Positions 9,970-18,039 of a DNA stretch of 64,000 nucleotides are shown piece after piece. The position numbers were made by a program, and so were the translations under genes. Numbering within the stretch: position 1 is the stretch's first letter; every line of letters begins with the position of its first letter. Below the pieces are notes generated by a model. That model saw nothing but the letters and a program-made list of their open reading frames with translations. It had not been told where the DNA came from and made no database searches. The DNA comes from Methylocystaceae bacterium (GTDB taxonomy: Bacteria > Pseudomonadota > Alphaproteobacteria > Rhizobiales > Beijerinckiaceae): contig WSXZ01000030.1 in NCBI GenBank assembly GCA_009773555.1, positions 1 to 64,000 on the forward strand, read 5' to 3'.

Positions 9970-10026
9970 TAGGCAGTCGGCAGTCGATCTCGCTCCGACT
10001 GCCCATTGCCGACTGCCGACTGCCTA
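9970..10026. repeat. 17-bp perfect inverted repeat at the ilvB stop
   Basis: TAGGCAGTCGGCAGTCG (9970-9986) and its exact complement (10010-10026) flank a 23-base loop. The right arm includes the ilvB stop codon. Each arm is built from two tandem CAGTCGG-like units. There is no T-run, so it is not a standard terminator. It could be an mRNA stability or processing hairpin, or a dispersed palindromic repeat. Confidence 0.7.
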
Positions 10027-11796
10027 AACAAGCATCTTGCCTTTTTCGTCGATGACCGCGCCGATCTCTATCCCAGCGTCATCGGAAAGATCGGCGAGCA
10101 GCATGTCGTTATGCGCCTTGCCGGAGGGGATCATCGGGAAGCAATTTTCGACCTTGTCGACGACGCAATCGAAGATCACCGGCCCGTCATAGTCGATCAT
10201 CTCCTGGATCGCGGCGTCGAGCGAGGCGGGATCAGAGCAGCGGATGCCCTTGGCGCCGAACGCTTCGGCAAGCTTGACGAAATCGGGGAGCGCCTCGGAG
10301 TAGCTATGGGAATAGCGCCCGCCATGCAGCAGCTCCTGCCACTGGCGCACCATGCCCATATATTCGTTGTTGAGGATGAAGATCTTCACCGGCAGGCGAT
10401 ATTGGATCGCCGTCGACATTTCCTGAATGCACATCAGAATCGAGGCTTCGCCGGCGATGTCGATCACGAGCGAACCGGGGTGCGCGAGTTGCGCGCCGAT
10501 CGCCGCCGGGAGACCGTAGCCCATGGTGCCGAGTCCGCCCGAGGTCATCCAGCGGTTCGGCTCTTCGAAATGATAATGCTGGGCGGCCCACATCTGATGC
10601 TGCCCGACCTCGGTGGTGACATAGACGTCGCGATCCTTGGTCAGCGCATAGAGCCGCTGCACCGCATGCTGCGGCTTGATCGTGGTTTCCGAATTGCGGA
10701 AGGCCAGCGATCTGCGCGCCCGCCACTCGTTGATCTTCGCCCACCAATGATCGAGCGGCTGTTTGTCGGCGCTCATCGCCTCGGCGCGCCACAGGCGCAC
10801 CATGGCTTCGAGCACATGGGCGCAGTCGCCGACGATGGCGAGATCGACTTTGACGTTCTTGTTGATGGATGAACGATCGATGTCGATGTGGATCTTTTTC
10901 GAGCCCGGCGAAAAGGCGTCGAGACGCCCGGTGATGCGGTCGTCGAAACGCGCGCCGACCGCGATCATCAGATCGCAGTCATGCATGGCGTGATTGGCTT
11001 CCCAGGTGCCGTGCATGCCGAGCATGCCAAGCCAGTTTTCGCCCGACCCCGGATAGGCGCCGAGCCCCATCAGCGTCGAGGTGATGGGAAAGCCCGTCAG
11101 GCTGACGAGTTCGCGCAGCAGCGTCGACGCCGCGGGTCCGGAATTGATGACGCCGCCGCCGGTGTAAAAGATCGGACGCTTCGCCGCCGCCATCATGCGC
11201 ACGGCCTGCTGCATCGCCTCCATGTCGGCGTCGAGCTTGGGATGATAGGTCTTGTGCGCGGCGCTGCGCGGCGGGGCGTAGACGCCGCGCGCAAACTGCA
11301 CGTCCTTGGGGATGTCGATGACCACCGGTCCGGGCCGGCCGGACGACGCCACATAAAAGGCTTCATGCAGCACGCGCGGCAGATCGGCGATGTTCTTGAC
11401 GAGATAATTGTGCTTCGTGCAGTGGCGCGTGATGCCGACCGTGTCGCATTCCTGAAAGGCGTCGGAGCCAATGAGATGCGTCGGCACCTGCCCGGTGATG
11501 CAGACCAGCGGGATCGAATCCATCAACGCGTCGGTGAGGCCCGTCACCGTATTGGTGGCGCCCGGTCCCGAGGTGACGAGCAACACGCCGACCTTGCCCG
11601 AGGAGCGCGCATAGCCCTCCGCGGCATGGGCGGCCCCCTGCTCATGGCGCACGAGAATGTGCTGCACCTTCTCCTGCTGGAAGAGCACGTCGTAGATCGG
11701 AAGGACGGCGCCGCCCGGATAGCCGAAAAGAATCTCCACGCCCTGGTCCTTCAGGGCTTCGACCACCATTTCGGCGCCGGACATTTCCTTCGACAT
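10024..11796 (-). CDS. ilvB: Acetolactate synthase large (catalytic) subunit
   Basis: This is the thiamine-diphosphate enzyme that joins pyruvate to pyruvate or 2-oxobutyrate, the first common step of branched-chain amino acid synthesis. The protein (about 590 residues) has the N-terminal TPP-binding region with the catalytic Glu ([16 protein letters not shown] to [15 protein letters not shown]), a central FAD-type domain, and the C-terminal TPP/Mg2+ motif [17 protein letters not shown] ending near [14 protein letters not shown] chose the ATG at 11796 because GACGGA sits about eight bases upstream; an ATG six bases earlier is possible, and the ORF-track start at 11859 is too long. A probable attenuator lies directly upstream. 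Confidence 0.95.
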   Translation of the reverse strand: MSKEMSGAEMVVEALKDQGVEILFGYPGGAVLPIYDVLFQQEKVQHILVRHEQGAAHAAEGYARSSGKVGVLLVTSGPGATNTVTGLTDALMDSIPLVCITGQVPTHLIGSDAFQECDTVGITRHCTKHNYLVKNIADLPRVLHEAFYVASSGRPGPVVIDIPKDVQFARGVYAPPRSAAHKTYHPKLDADMEAMQQAVRMMAAAKRPIFYTGGGVINSGPAASTLLRELVSLTGFPITSTLMGLGAYPGSGENWLGMLGMHGTWEANHAMHDCDLMIAVGARFDDRITGRLDAFSPGSKKIHIDIDRSSINKNVKVDLAIVGDCAHVLEAMVRLWRAEAMSADKQPLDHWWAKINEWRARRSLAFRNSETTIKPQHAVQRLYALTKDRDVYVTTEVGQHQMWAAQHYHFEEPNRWMTSGGLGTMGYGLPAAIGAQLAHPGSLVIDIAGEASILMCIQEMSTAIQYRLPVKIFILNNEYMGMVRQWQELLHGGRYSHSYSEALPDFVKLAEAFGAKGIRCSDPASLDAAIQEMIDYDGPVIFDCVVDKVENCFPMIPSGKAHNDMLLADLSDDAGIEIGAVIDEKGKMLV

Positions 11797-11857
11797 CAGC
11801 ATTTTCCGTCTTGCTTCTCGCGGCGGGCGACTAGGATGTTTTTTGTCTTCGGGCAAC

Positions 11858-11880
11858 AAAAAAGGCCCTCTTGGGGCCTT
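11858..11880 (-). terminator. Rho-independent terminator in the ilvB leader (attenuator)
   Basis: On the minus strand a 7-bp stem, AAGGCCC/GGGCCTT, with a five-base loop is followed by a run of T. It lies about 60 bases upstream of the ilvB start and about 30 bases after the stop of a short ORF with Ile-Leu-Val codons. A terminator placed before a structural gene in this way fits transcription attenuation. Confidence 0.7.
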
Positions 11881-11909
11881 GGGTCAAGCGCCATTGGCGG
11901 AGGCCGGGC

Positions 11910-11957
11910 CTAGCCCTGCTCCGTCCCCGGCGCTTCAAATACGAGAATTGCGCGCAT
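11910..11957 (-). CDS. Putative ilv leader peptide
   Basis: A 15-codon ORF, MRAILVFEAPGTEQG, reads toward ilvB and ends 30 bases before the leader terminator. It holds consecutive Ile, Leu and Val codons (ATT CTC GTA), the three end products of the pathway. A purine-rich GGCGGA lies a few bases upstream of the ATG as a possible ribosome binding site. In the classical model, shortage of a charged branched-chain tRNA stalls the ribosome here and prevents terminator formation. The ORF and terminator are seen; the regulatory role is inferred. One codon of each is fewer than in enterobacterial ilv leaders, so a chance ORF cannot be ruled out. Confidence 0.55.
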   Translation of the reverse strand: MRAILVFEAPGTEQG

Positions 11958-12032
11958 TCCGCGTTCCGCCCTTTTGTTCACAGCCGACGTTACGGGAGGC
12001 GGGGCGGAGAATCAAGGGCGGAGAGTGACTCT

Positions 12033-12797
12033 TCAGCGGGCGATCCATCCGCCATCGACGACGAGGAGGTGGCCAACGATGAACCGCGCCTGTTCGGAGC
12101 ACAAGAACAGCACGGCCTCCGTCAGCTCCTCGGCCTTGCCCATCCGCCCGATCGGAAACAGCTTCCCGGCCTGCTCAGGGCTGATGTGCTCCTTCTCCAT
12201 CCATTGGTGGAAGACGTCGCCGGGCGCGTCGATGCCGCAGGCGCAAATGGCGTTGACGCTGATATTGTCCTTGGCGACCTCGAGCGCGACCGTCTTGGTC
12301 AAGCCGTCAACGCCGCCCTTGGAGGCGGCATAGGCGCCTTCCGCGGGATTGCCGGTGAGGCTGCCGGTGATCGACGACTGGTTGACGATGGCGCCGCCGC
12401 CGTTTTGGCGCATCTGGCGGATCTCGTGCTTCATGCAAAAGAACACGCCGCGCAGATTGACGTCGATGTGGAAGTTGAAGCCCTCCTCCGTCTCCTCGAC
12501 GATGGGCTTGAAGCGCACGACGCCGGCGTTGTTCACCGCGCAGTCGAGGCGACCGTACGCCTCGACGGTCTTCGCGACCATGGCTTCGACGTCCCGCTCG
12601 ATCCGCATATCGGCGAGCGTGAAGAGCCCCTCGCCGCCTGCGGCGCGGATCATGTCGAGAGTCTCCCGCCCGCCTGCCTCGTCGAGATCGGCGAGCGCGA
12701 CCCTCGCCCCCTCGCGGGCGAAGGCGAGCGCCGTCACCCGGCCAAGACCTCTCGCCGCGCCGGTGACGAGCGCAACTTTTCCATCAAACCGACCCAT
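12033..12797 (-). CDS. Short-chain dehydrogenase/reductase
   Basis: This is a classical SDR of about 254 residues. The cofactor motif is VTGAARGLG, followed by the Asp in ALADLDEAGG, which suggests NAD rather than NADP preference. NNAG, the catalytic Ser in NQSSITGS and the YAASKGG motif (Tyr and Lys of the active site) are all present. The closest general resemblance is to hydroxysteroid or glucose dehydrogenase-like SDRs; the substrate cannot be assigned. I chose the ATG at 12797 (MGRFDGKVAL) because GGAGAGG lies five bases upstream; the ORF-track start adds eleven residues. Confidence 0.85.
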   Translation of the reverse strand: MGRFDGKVALVTGAARGLGRVTALAFAREGARVALADLDEAGGRETLDMIRAAGGEGLFTLADMRIERDVEAMVAKTVEAYGRLDCAVNNAGVVRFKPIVEETEEGFNFHIDVNLRGVFFCMKHEIRQMRQNGGGAIVNQSSITGSLTGNPAEGAYAASKGGVDGLTKTVALEVAKDNISVNAICACGIDAPGDVFHQWMEKEHISPEQAGKLFPIGRMGKAEELTEAVLFLCSEQARFIVGHLLVVDGGWIAR

Positions 12798-12877
12798 GAA
12801 CCTCTCCCGCGCCTGAGCGGACGCTTTCATCCGCCGCCGTCGCGGTCAAGCTCGTAAGAGGCGATCATTCGAGGCGT

Positions 12878-13495
12878 TCACGCGCCTTCGGCGGCGAGCA
12901 CGCGCTTTACGCCTTCGTCCGCCGCCATCGTGTCGTGGTGTTTCTGAACATTTGGGTATTCCGACAGACCGTCCTCCAGCAGTGACGCGGCCCAGCGCTC
13001 CATCGGAAAAACATAGGCGTCGAGATAGCTGCGCTTGTCGCCGACCAAGAAGCGGCGACCCGCAAGATGCGCTTCGAGGATATCGAATTTCTTGCGCACG
13101 AGCGCCTTGGCGGCTTCGCGCACATTGTCGAACGCCTCCTTCTCGCGGGCGCGGGTGTAGCGGTCCGGCAAAAACAGCGGGAAGAACGCCGGGTGGAGAT
13201 CGCCGGTGATGAAGGAGGACCAGCGGTCGGCCTCGGCCTCGTCGCGCGGCGAACCGTCGGGGGCGATCCCCGCCTGCGGGAAGCGGTCGGCGAGATAGCG
13301 CAGCACGGCCGCGGCCTGGGTCAGGACCCAGCCTTCGCCGGTGTCGAGCGCGGGCACTGCGCCTGCCGGATTGATCTTCAAATATTCCTTGTCGCCGAAT
13401 TCGACCGCCTTGGTCTCGTAGGGTTCGCCAATCCATTCGAGCGCGATATGCGGCGCGAGCGAACACGCGCCTGTATGATAATAGAGCGTGACCAT
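12878..13495 (-). CDS. Glutathione S-transferase family protein
   Basis: This 205-residue protein has the GST plan: an N-terminal thioredoxin-like domain (VTLYYHTGACSLAPHIALEW, with the bacterial Cys-10 type ACSLAP motif) and a C-terminal all-helical domain beginning near ADRWSSFITGDLHPAFFP. The segment with LVGDKRSYLDAYVFPM matches the usual N-capping region, where the motif normally reads S/T-x-x-D. Such proteins conjugate glutathione or reduce peroxides and disulfides; the substrate is unknown. It is on the same strand as the SDR gene, about 80 bp upstream of it. Confidence 0.85.
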   Translation of the reverse strand: MVTLYYHTGACSLAPHIALEWIGEPYETKAVEFGDKEYLKINPAGAVPALDTGEGWVLTQAAAVLRYLADRFPQAGIAPDGSPRDEAEADRWSSFITGDLHPAFFPLFLPDRYTRAREKEAFDNVREAAKALVRKKFDILEAHLAGRRFLVGDKRSYLDAYVFPMERWAASLLEDGLSEYPNVQKHHDTMAADEGVKRVLAAEGA

Positions 13496-13557
13496 GGGGG
13501 CCTCCGGTTGAGGGCGTCGCTCTTAGAATAGGGCGGCCGCCCGCAGGAGGGTCGCGT

Positions 13558-13989
13558 CTATCCCTCGCCGCAATCGAGAATCCAGGTTTTGTCGCAGAAG
13601 GCGACATAGAGGCGCTCCTGCCCCAGCGCCGCCCCGAGTTCGCCGGCGAGTTCATTCAGCATCGCCTCGATCTGCGCGTCGGGAATGCCGCCGAGATAGG
13701 CATGCACCGCTTCGCCGGTAAGGATCGCGACCGGCTCGCGGTCGGAACCGACCGTGCCGTCGTCCCTGGGCCAGGCGTAGGTCACCTCGCCGCGGGTGAA
13801 CATGCCCGAGAGCGCAGGCTGGCCCGCCTCGACGCGGCGGCGCATCCAGGCGTGCGCGCAGCGCACCGCTTCGGAAACGTCATAGACGCGGCCCTCGGCC
13901 TCCCAGCCCTCACGCAGCCCGACGGTGATGCGGAAATCCCGCCGCGGCCCGCGCGAGCCGTCAACGAGGCGATAGACGCGCTTGCTCAT
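13558..13989 (-). CDS. Hypothetical protein
   Basis: This 143-residue protein begins MSKRVYRLVDGSRGPRRDFR. I recognise no family. It looks soluble and globular, with no signal peptide or membrane helix. The sequence has an acidic, helix-forming region around AQIEAMLNELAGELG near the end. I chose the ATG at 13989 because the ORF-track extension upstream has the composition of non-coding frame. A single minus-strand gene between the GST and a small hypothetical gene; context gives no function. Confidence 0.55.
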   Translation of the reverse strand: MSKRVYRLVDGSRGPRRDFRITVGLREGWEAEGRVYDVSEAVRCAHAWMRRRVEAGQPALSGMFTRGEVTYAWPRDDGTVGSDREPVAILTGEAVHAYLGGIPDAQIEAMLNELAGELGAALGQERLYVAFCDKTWILDCGEG

Positions 13990-14134
13990 GAGCGGAAGGT
14001 AAGGCGCCGGGCGCGCGCGAGAAAGGCTAAGAACAGAGATAGCGCCGCGCAGCCTATGGGACTTCGATTGCGCCTTTGGCGATGTCGAACAGGCGCTTTG
14101 CCCATTCGTCGAGGTCGCGCTGGCGATGGCTTGG

Positions 14135-14329
14135 TTAGCGCTTGCCCGTCCATGTGGACGCGAGCTTTTGCAGCGCCTTATCCGCTTCCTGCTCAGCCTC
14201 GCGCTTGGTTGCGTAGGAATGCGGGGACCGCAGATGAATCTGGGAGCCCTCGCAGACAGTCCAACGGAACCGCTCAGCGTAGAGCGGGTCAGGCTCAATT
14301 CTGGACGTAAAGAGATCTGTTTCTCGCAT
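14135..14329 (-). CDS. Small hypothetical protein
   Basis: This encodes a 64-residue basic protein starting MRETDLFTSRIEPDPLYAERF and ending KLASTWTGKR. The middle reads like a short beta-strand motif (FRWTVCEGSQIHLRSPHSY) followed by a helix (TKREAEQEADKALQKL). This layout is seen in small alphaproteobacterial proteins of unknown function. The ATG at 14329 is preferred over a GTG six bases upstream. Nothing in the context suggests a role. Confidence 0.45.
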   Translation of the reverse strand: MRETDLFTSRIEPDPLYAERFRWTVCEGSQIHLRSPHSYATKREAEQEADKALQKLASTWTGKR

Positions 14330-14424
14330 GGCCACATTATGCGCGCGGCCGCCGGTTTATTCCAGAGCGCTCACGCATGCGCGACGAAAAGCTTCAGTCT
14401 TTTGAGACGACAGCTCATGAGCGC

Positions 14425-14552
14425 GCGTGGATGCCCGCGACAAGCGCGGGCATGACGTGGAGAGGTTGCGCGTCTTCGATTCAGTCGTCGCGCTTTTCGT
14501 TCATGACGGCGCCTTTCCACCGTCATGGCCGGGCTTGTCCCGGCCATCCACG
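14425..14552. repeat. REP-like palindrome pair, copy 1
   Basis: Two imperfect palindromes of about 32 bp, at 14425-14457 (GTGGATGCCC...GGGCATGAC) and 14521-14552 (GTCATGGCC...GGCCATCCAC), face each other in opposite orientation. One copy has the ATGCCC core and the other the ATGGCC core. The same composite unit occurs at 26.6, 28.6 and 48.6 kb. The short ORFs that cross it translate as MPATSAGMT or MAGLVPAIH-like strings and are not genes. Confidence 0.8.
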
Positions 14553-14578
14553 AAAGTTCCCTCGGATGCCGCGCGCCC

Positions 14579-16252
14579 TTACCCCTCCAGCAGCCGCCGC
14601 GCGATCACTTGCGCCTGAATCTCGGCCGCGCCCTCGAAGATGTTGAGGATGCGGGCGTCGCAGAGCACGCGCGAGACGGGATATTCCAGCGCGAAGCCGT
14701 TGCCGCCGTGGATCTGCAGGGCGTTGTCGGCCGCCGCCCAGGCGACGCGGGCGCCGAGAAGCTTCGCCATGCCCGCCTCGAGATCGCAACGCTTGCCCTC
14801 GTCCTTCTCGCGCGCGGCGAAATAGGTGATCTGGCGGGCGACGTGGATCTCGATCGCCATCGAGACGATCTTGTTGAAGACGCGCGGGAAGGAGAACAGC
14901 GGCTTGCCGAACTGAATGCGCTCCTTGGCGTATTTCAAGCCGAGATCGAGGGCGCATTGGGCGACGCCGAGCGCGCGCGCCGCCGTCTGGATGCGCGCCG
15001 ACTCGAAGGTCTCCATGAGCTGCTTGAAGCCCTTGCCCTCCTCGCCGCCGAGAAGGTTTTCAGCCGGCACTTCGAAATTGTCGAAGCCGATTTCGAACTC
15101 CTTCATGCCGCGATAGCCGAGCACTTCGATCTCGCCGCCGGTCATGCCCTTGGCGGGGAAAGGCTCGCTGTCAGTTCCGCGCGGCTTTTCGGCGAGCAGC
15201 ATCGAGAGGCCCTTGTAACCCTTCTCGTTCGGATTGGTGCGCACGAGCAGCGTCATCAGATCGGCGCGCACCGGATGGGTGATCCAGGTCTTGTTGCCGA
15301 AGACCTTGTAGACCCCGCCCTCGAGCGTCGCGCGGGTGCGCAGTCCGGCAAGATCGGAGCCGTTGTTGGGCTCGGTGAAGACCGCGGTCGGCAGGATGTC
15401 GCCAGCAGCGATCTTGGGGAGATATTTCTCCTTCTGCGCCTCTGTACCGCCGACCAGGATCAGTTCCGCCGCGATCTCCGAACGCGTGCCGAGCGAACCG
15501 ACGCCGATATAAGCGCGCGACAGCTCCTCGGAGACGACGCACATGGCGATCTTGCCCATGCCGGAGCCGCCATATTCCTCCGGAATCGTCAGGCCGAAGA
15601 CGCCGAGTTCGGCGAGGCCGGAGATGACGTCGAGCGGGATGTAGTCATTTTTCGAATGCCAGTCGTGCGCATAGGGCGTGACATTGGCGGAAGCGAATTT
15701 GCGCATCTCGCTGCGGATCGCCTCCAGCGTCTCGTCGAGCCCCGAGGCGCCGATGGTTTCCGCCGCGGCGTGGTGGTCGATGAGTTCGGCGAGGCGGGCG
15801 CGGTTCGTCGGCGTGTTTCCGGTGAGGATCAGCCGGTCGACGCAGGCGGGGCGCCGCGCGACGATCTGCTGGCTTGAAAGCCCGAAATCCGAGAGCCGGA
15901 CGATCTCGCCCTGGCTCATCGGAATGCCGCCGTAAACTTGAGCGAGGAATTCGGCGAAGCCGATCTGGTTCAAAAGCTCCTCGGTCTCGCCATAGGCGCC
16001 CTCCGCCGAGAGGCGCTCGGCGTAGTCGATGAGTTCGCGCAGGCCCTGGATATAGGTCGCGAGCCAGGCGAGCCCGTGGGCGGCGTGCTGGTCGGCCTCG
16101 ATCAGCTCGCTGGAAAGCTTGCCGTCTTTCGTGACGCGGGCGCGCACGCTCGTAAGCGCATCCTTGTAAAGCGCCTCGACGGCGGCGAGCGCCTCTTTTG
16201 CATCGGTCGTCCAATCGGCGGCTTCAAGTTTCGTCGCGACGGCTGCGGTCAT
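14579..16252 (-). CDS. mcd: (2S)-Methylsuccinyl-CoA dehydrogenase
   Basis: This is an acyl-CoA dehydrogenase with an extra N-terminal domain of about 150 residues, the layout of methylsuccinyl-CoA dehydrogenase, which forms mesaconyl-CoA in the ethylmalonyl-CoA pathway. The protein has 557 residues, against about 400 for ordinary acyl-CoA dehydrogenases. The core includes GLTIPEEYGGSGMG, the FAD-contact segment TAVFTEPNNGSDLAGLRTRA, NKTWITH and the C-terminal NALQIHGGNGFALEYPVSR. I chose the ATG at 16252 (MTAAVATKLEA); the ORF-track start runs into an upstream repeat. ccr and ecm of the same pathway lie 6-10 kb away, supporting the call over a general acyl-CoA dehydrogenase. Confidence 0.88.
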   Translation of the reverse strand: MTAAVATKLEAADWTTDAKEALAAVEALYKDALTSVRARVTKDGKLSSELIEADQHAAHGLAWLATYIQGLRELIDYAERLSAEGAYGETEELLNQIGFAEFLAQVYGGIPMSQGEIVRLSDFGLSSQQIVARRPACVDRLILTGNTPTNRARLAELIDHHAAAETIGASGLDETLEAIRSEMRKFASANVTPYAHDWHSKNDYIPLDVISGLAELGVFGLTIPEEYGGSGMGKIAMCVVSEELSRAYIGVGSLGTRSEIAAELILVGGTEAQKEKYLPKIAAGDILPTAVFTEPNNGSDLAGLRTRATLEGGVYKVFGNKTWITHPVRADLMTLLVRTNPNEKGYKGLSMLLAEKPRGTDSEPFPAKGMTGGEIEVLGYRGMKEFEIGFDNFEVPAENLLGGEEGKGFKQLMETFESARIQTAARALGVAQCALDLGLKYAKERIQFGKPLFSFPRVFNKIVSMAIEIHVARQITYFAAREKDEGKRCDLEAGMAKLLGARVAWAAADNALQIHGGNGFALEYPVSRVLCDARILNIFEGAAEIQAQVIARRLLEG

Positions 16253-16288
16253 TTTGCTTTCCGAAATTAAGAGCCCTGAGGCCGAAAG

Positions 16289-16419
16289 CCCACCCTCCCC
16301 TTGAGGGGGAGGGTCGAGCCGCGTGAGCGGCTCGGGGTGGGGTGAAACGCCCAATATTTGGACCGCCACCCCCACCCGATCGCCTGCGGCGATCGACCTC
16401 CCCCCTCAAGGGGGAGGTG
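16289..16419. repeat. Composite palindromic intergenic repeat
   Basis: Two C/G-rich palindromes, CCCTCCCC-TTGA-GGGGGAGGG (about 16291-16314) and ACCTCCCCCCTCAAGGGGGAGGT (about 16397-16419), lie at the ends of a unit. Between them are smaller inverted repeats (GCCGCGTGAGCGGC and GATCGCCTGCGGCGATC). This fills much of the 426-bp gap between mcd and the next gene. I recall similar intergenic units as common in Hyphomicrobiales genomes. No gene is visible in the rest of the gap. Confidence 0.65.
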
Positions 16420-16677
16420 TTTGCGCCTACATGCCGACATTTGGCCTAAGACGCAACTGAGCCGGCGGGGGATAGCGCTTTCACTTTGAATTTCGGCGTT
16501 GGGGTGAAAAACTGAAACTCTTGATTGGCGGGCGAGACGGCCACTTCGCCGCCAAAAGCGAACCATCGCGCTGGCGGCCGCTTTGCAACAGGAAGGGATC
16601 ATCGCCGCTTGCGCCTCTTGTAAACTCAAGACAGGAGCATATTCTGCCTGAAGACTGGCTATGTTTAGGGATATTAC

Positions 16678-17040
16678 ATGAAGGATTTAATCGTTATTCT
16701 CGTGTCATGCATAATTGCCGTCCCCGTGTTTAAGCGATGGGTATATTTCCGACGGTCCGTAATGGTAAAGGGAACCGTTGTCGATTTTCGACATGTATAC
16801 ACCGATGATGGCAGGATGTGGTGCCCAAACATCGAATATGTGGGTCTTGATGGAGAGAAGAAAATATTTGAGTCAGGGACAGGTGCAACATATAGAATGT
16901 GGAAAATAGGAGAGACTGTTGATGTGGCTATCGATCCTGTTCGAGATTCGGCTCCTGAAGTTTACTCAATAGGTTTTGAGCTAATTTTTGGAAGTATAAT
17001 TCTATTTATCCTATCTGCGGCAATTTATGCTGTACTATAA
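16678..17040 (+). CDS. DUF3592-like small membrane protein
   Basis: This 120-residue protein has a hydrophobic N-terminus (DLIVILVSCIIAVPVF), a central beta-rich segment with VKGTVVDFRHVYTDDG, WCPNIEYVGLDGEK and IGETVDVAIDP, and a C-terminal membrane helix (LIFGSIILFILSAAIYAVL). That order resembles DUF3592 proteins, whose function is unknown. The gene is much richer in A and T than its neighbours and uses codons such as ATA, AGA and TTA that are rare elsewhere in the window, which suggests recent acquisition. It stands alone on the plus strand between mcd and a small kinase gene. Confidence 0.65.
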   Translation: MKDLIVILVSCIIAVPVFKRWVYFRRSVMVKGTVVDFRHVYTDDGRMWCPNIEYVGLDGEKKIFESGTGATYRMWKIGETVDVAIDPVRDSAPEVYSIGFELIFGSIILFILSAAIYAVL

Positions 17041-17294
17041 ATTAGCAAACAACCTTGTTCGAATTCTCGATGGGGGGCGCGCCCTCCCCACTAATGTGTC
17101 GGCCGCAAATGCGTCCGCTTCGGTCATATATAGCCATTCATTATCCACTCGGCAGCCGACTGCGATGGGTCCCAAGCCGAAATTCAAACTGAGGACACTG
17201 CCGGCCGCGCTTTATCGCGCCGCCGCCCGAGCTGGTGCAGCGCCGCCCTTATAGCCGCCGGACAGGAAGCGGCAGCCCGCCTTTGGGCCGCGCC

Positions 17295-17843
17295 TCAACT
17301 AAGAACAGTTGCAATCCACGCCGCGATGCGAGCGGCGGCTTCATCTGGAGCCAAATGCGTCACATCCAACCGTAGACTGTCGTTTCCTGCTTCCTCGATA
17401 AGAGGTCGAACGCCAATATCTTCAACATAGGAAGGATTTTGTAATTTTCCGCGTGCGCCTCGATCACCGCCGACAATGCGCTTTCGGTGCTCTTCAGCCT
17501 CGCAAATTATGGAAATCGTGAAGAATCGGCACTGTCGAGACGCCGCTAGTTGTTTTATTGCCTGCCAGCTTTCCCATCCCCAATCGGAGTCCGCGAAATA
17601 GGCATCCGTCAGGACGACGGTGATGGACTTGGGCAATTTCAAAATTTGATCGTAAGCCGCTCGTCTGACCTCCCGCACGGCTTCATAGAACTCGGGCGAT
17701 TGGAATTCCGTAAGGCCGAAAGCCACATTGTAGATGGCGTGATTGTCAAGAAGACGCGCTTGCAGACGCGCGCATAAAAACCGGGCGATCGTGAGTTTTC
17801 CTACGCCTGGCGCGCCATTGAGATGAATAAGATTGCCCACCAT
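17295..17843 (-). CDS. P-loop AAA/kinase-like protein
   Basis: This 182-residue protein starts with a P-loop, HLNGAPGVGKLTIARFLC. The Lys is followed by Leu-Thr rather than directly by Ser/Thr, a variant seen in small P-loop kinase-like proteins. Further features are DNHAIYNVAFGL, a Walker B-like hydrophobic strand ITVVLTDAYF, and a lid-like arginine segment RKRIVGGDRGARGK. The size and layout resemble small-molecule or nucleotide kinases; the substrate is unknown. It is separated from the AT-rich gene by about 250 bp in which I see nothing. Its start lies close to a P450 remnant on the same strand. Confidence 0.65.
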   Translation of the reverse strand: MVGNLIHLNGAPGVGKLTIARFLCARLQARLLDNHAIYNVAFGLTEFQSPEFYEAVREVRRAAYDQILKLPKSITVVLTDAYFADSDWGWESWQAIKQLAASRQCRFFTISIICEAEEHRKRIVGGDRGARGKLQNPSYVEDIGVRPLIEEAGNDSLRLDVTHLAPDEAAARIAAWIATVLS

Positions 17844-17869
17844 GGATGACGGCTAACCTCTGCAATAAT

Positions 17870-18000
17870 CATAAGACGAAAACGCATGCGCCGGCCGGCG
17901 CCGAAGGGCAGGTAAGCGCAGCGATGGCGCGGCTTGGCTTTGTCCGGCGCGAAGCGGTCGGGGTCGAAAGCGTTGGGCGCGTCCCAGAGTTTTCTCGTGA
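17870..18000 (-). pseudogene. Cytochrome P450 C-terminal remnant
   Basis: A short reading frame holds the end part of a P450: KLWDAPNAFDPDRFAP (the PERF-type region) and YLPFGAGRRMR (the start of the haem-binding loop). The conserved Cys is not in this frame; a one-base shift gives ACVF at the right place. The rest of the C-terminal helix and all of the N-terminal 350 or so residues are missing. It is wedged between the kinase gene and the last permease gene of the ABC cluster, overlapping neither meaningfully. It is a gene fragment, not a functional enzyme. Confidence 0.65.
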
Positions 18001-18039
18001 AGATGCAAAGCCGACGCAGAAAAACGCCTGCCGCTCCCG

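Noticed and set aside
14525-15877. 450-residue plus-strand ORF opposite mcd
   Set aside because: Antisense shadow; its start lies within a REP-like palindrome and it has no recognisable domain.
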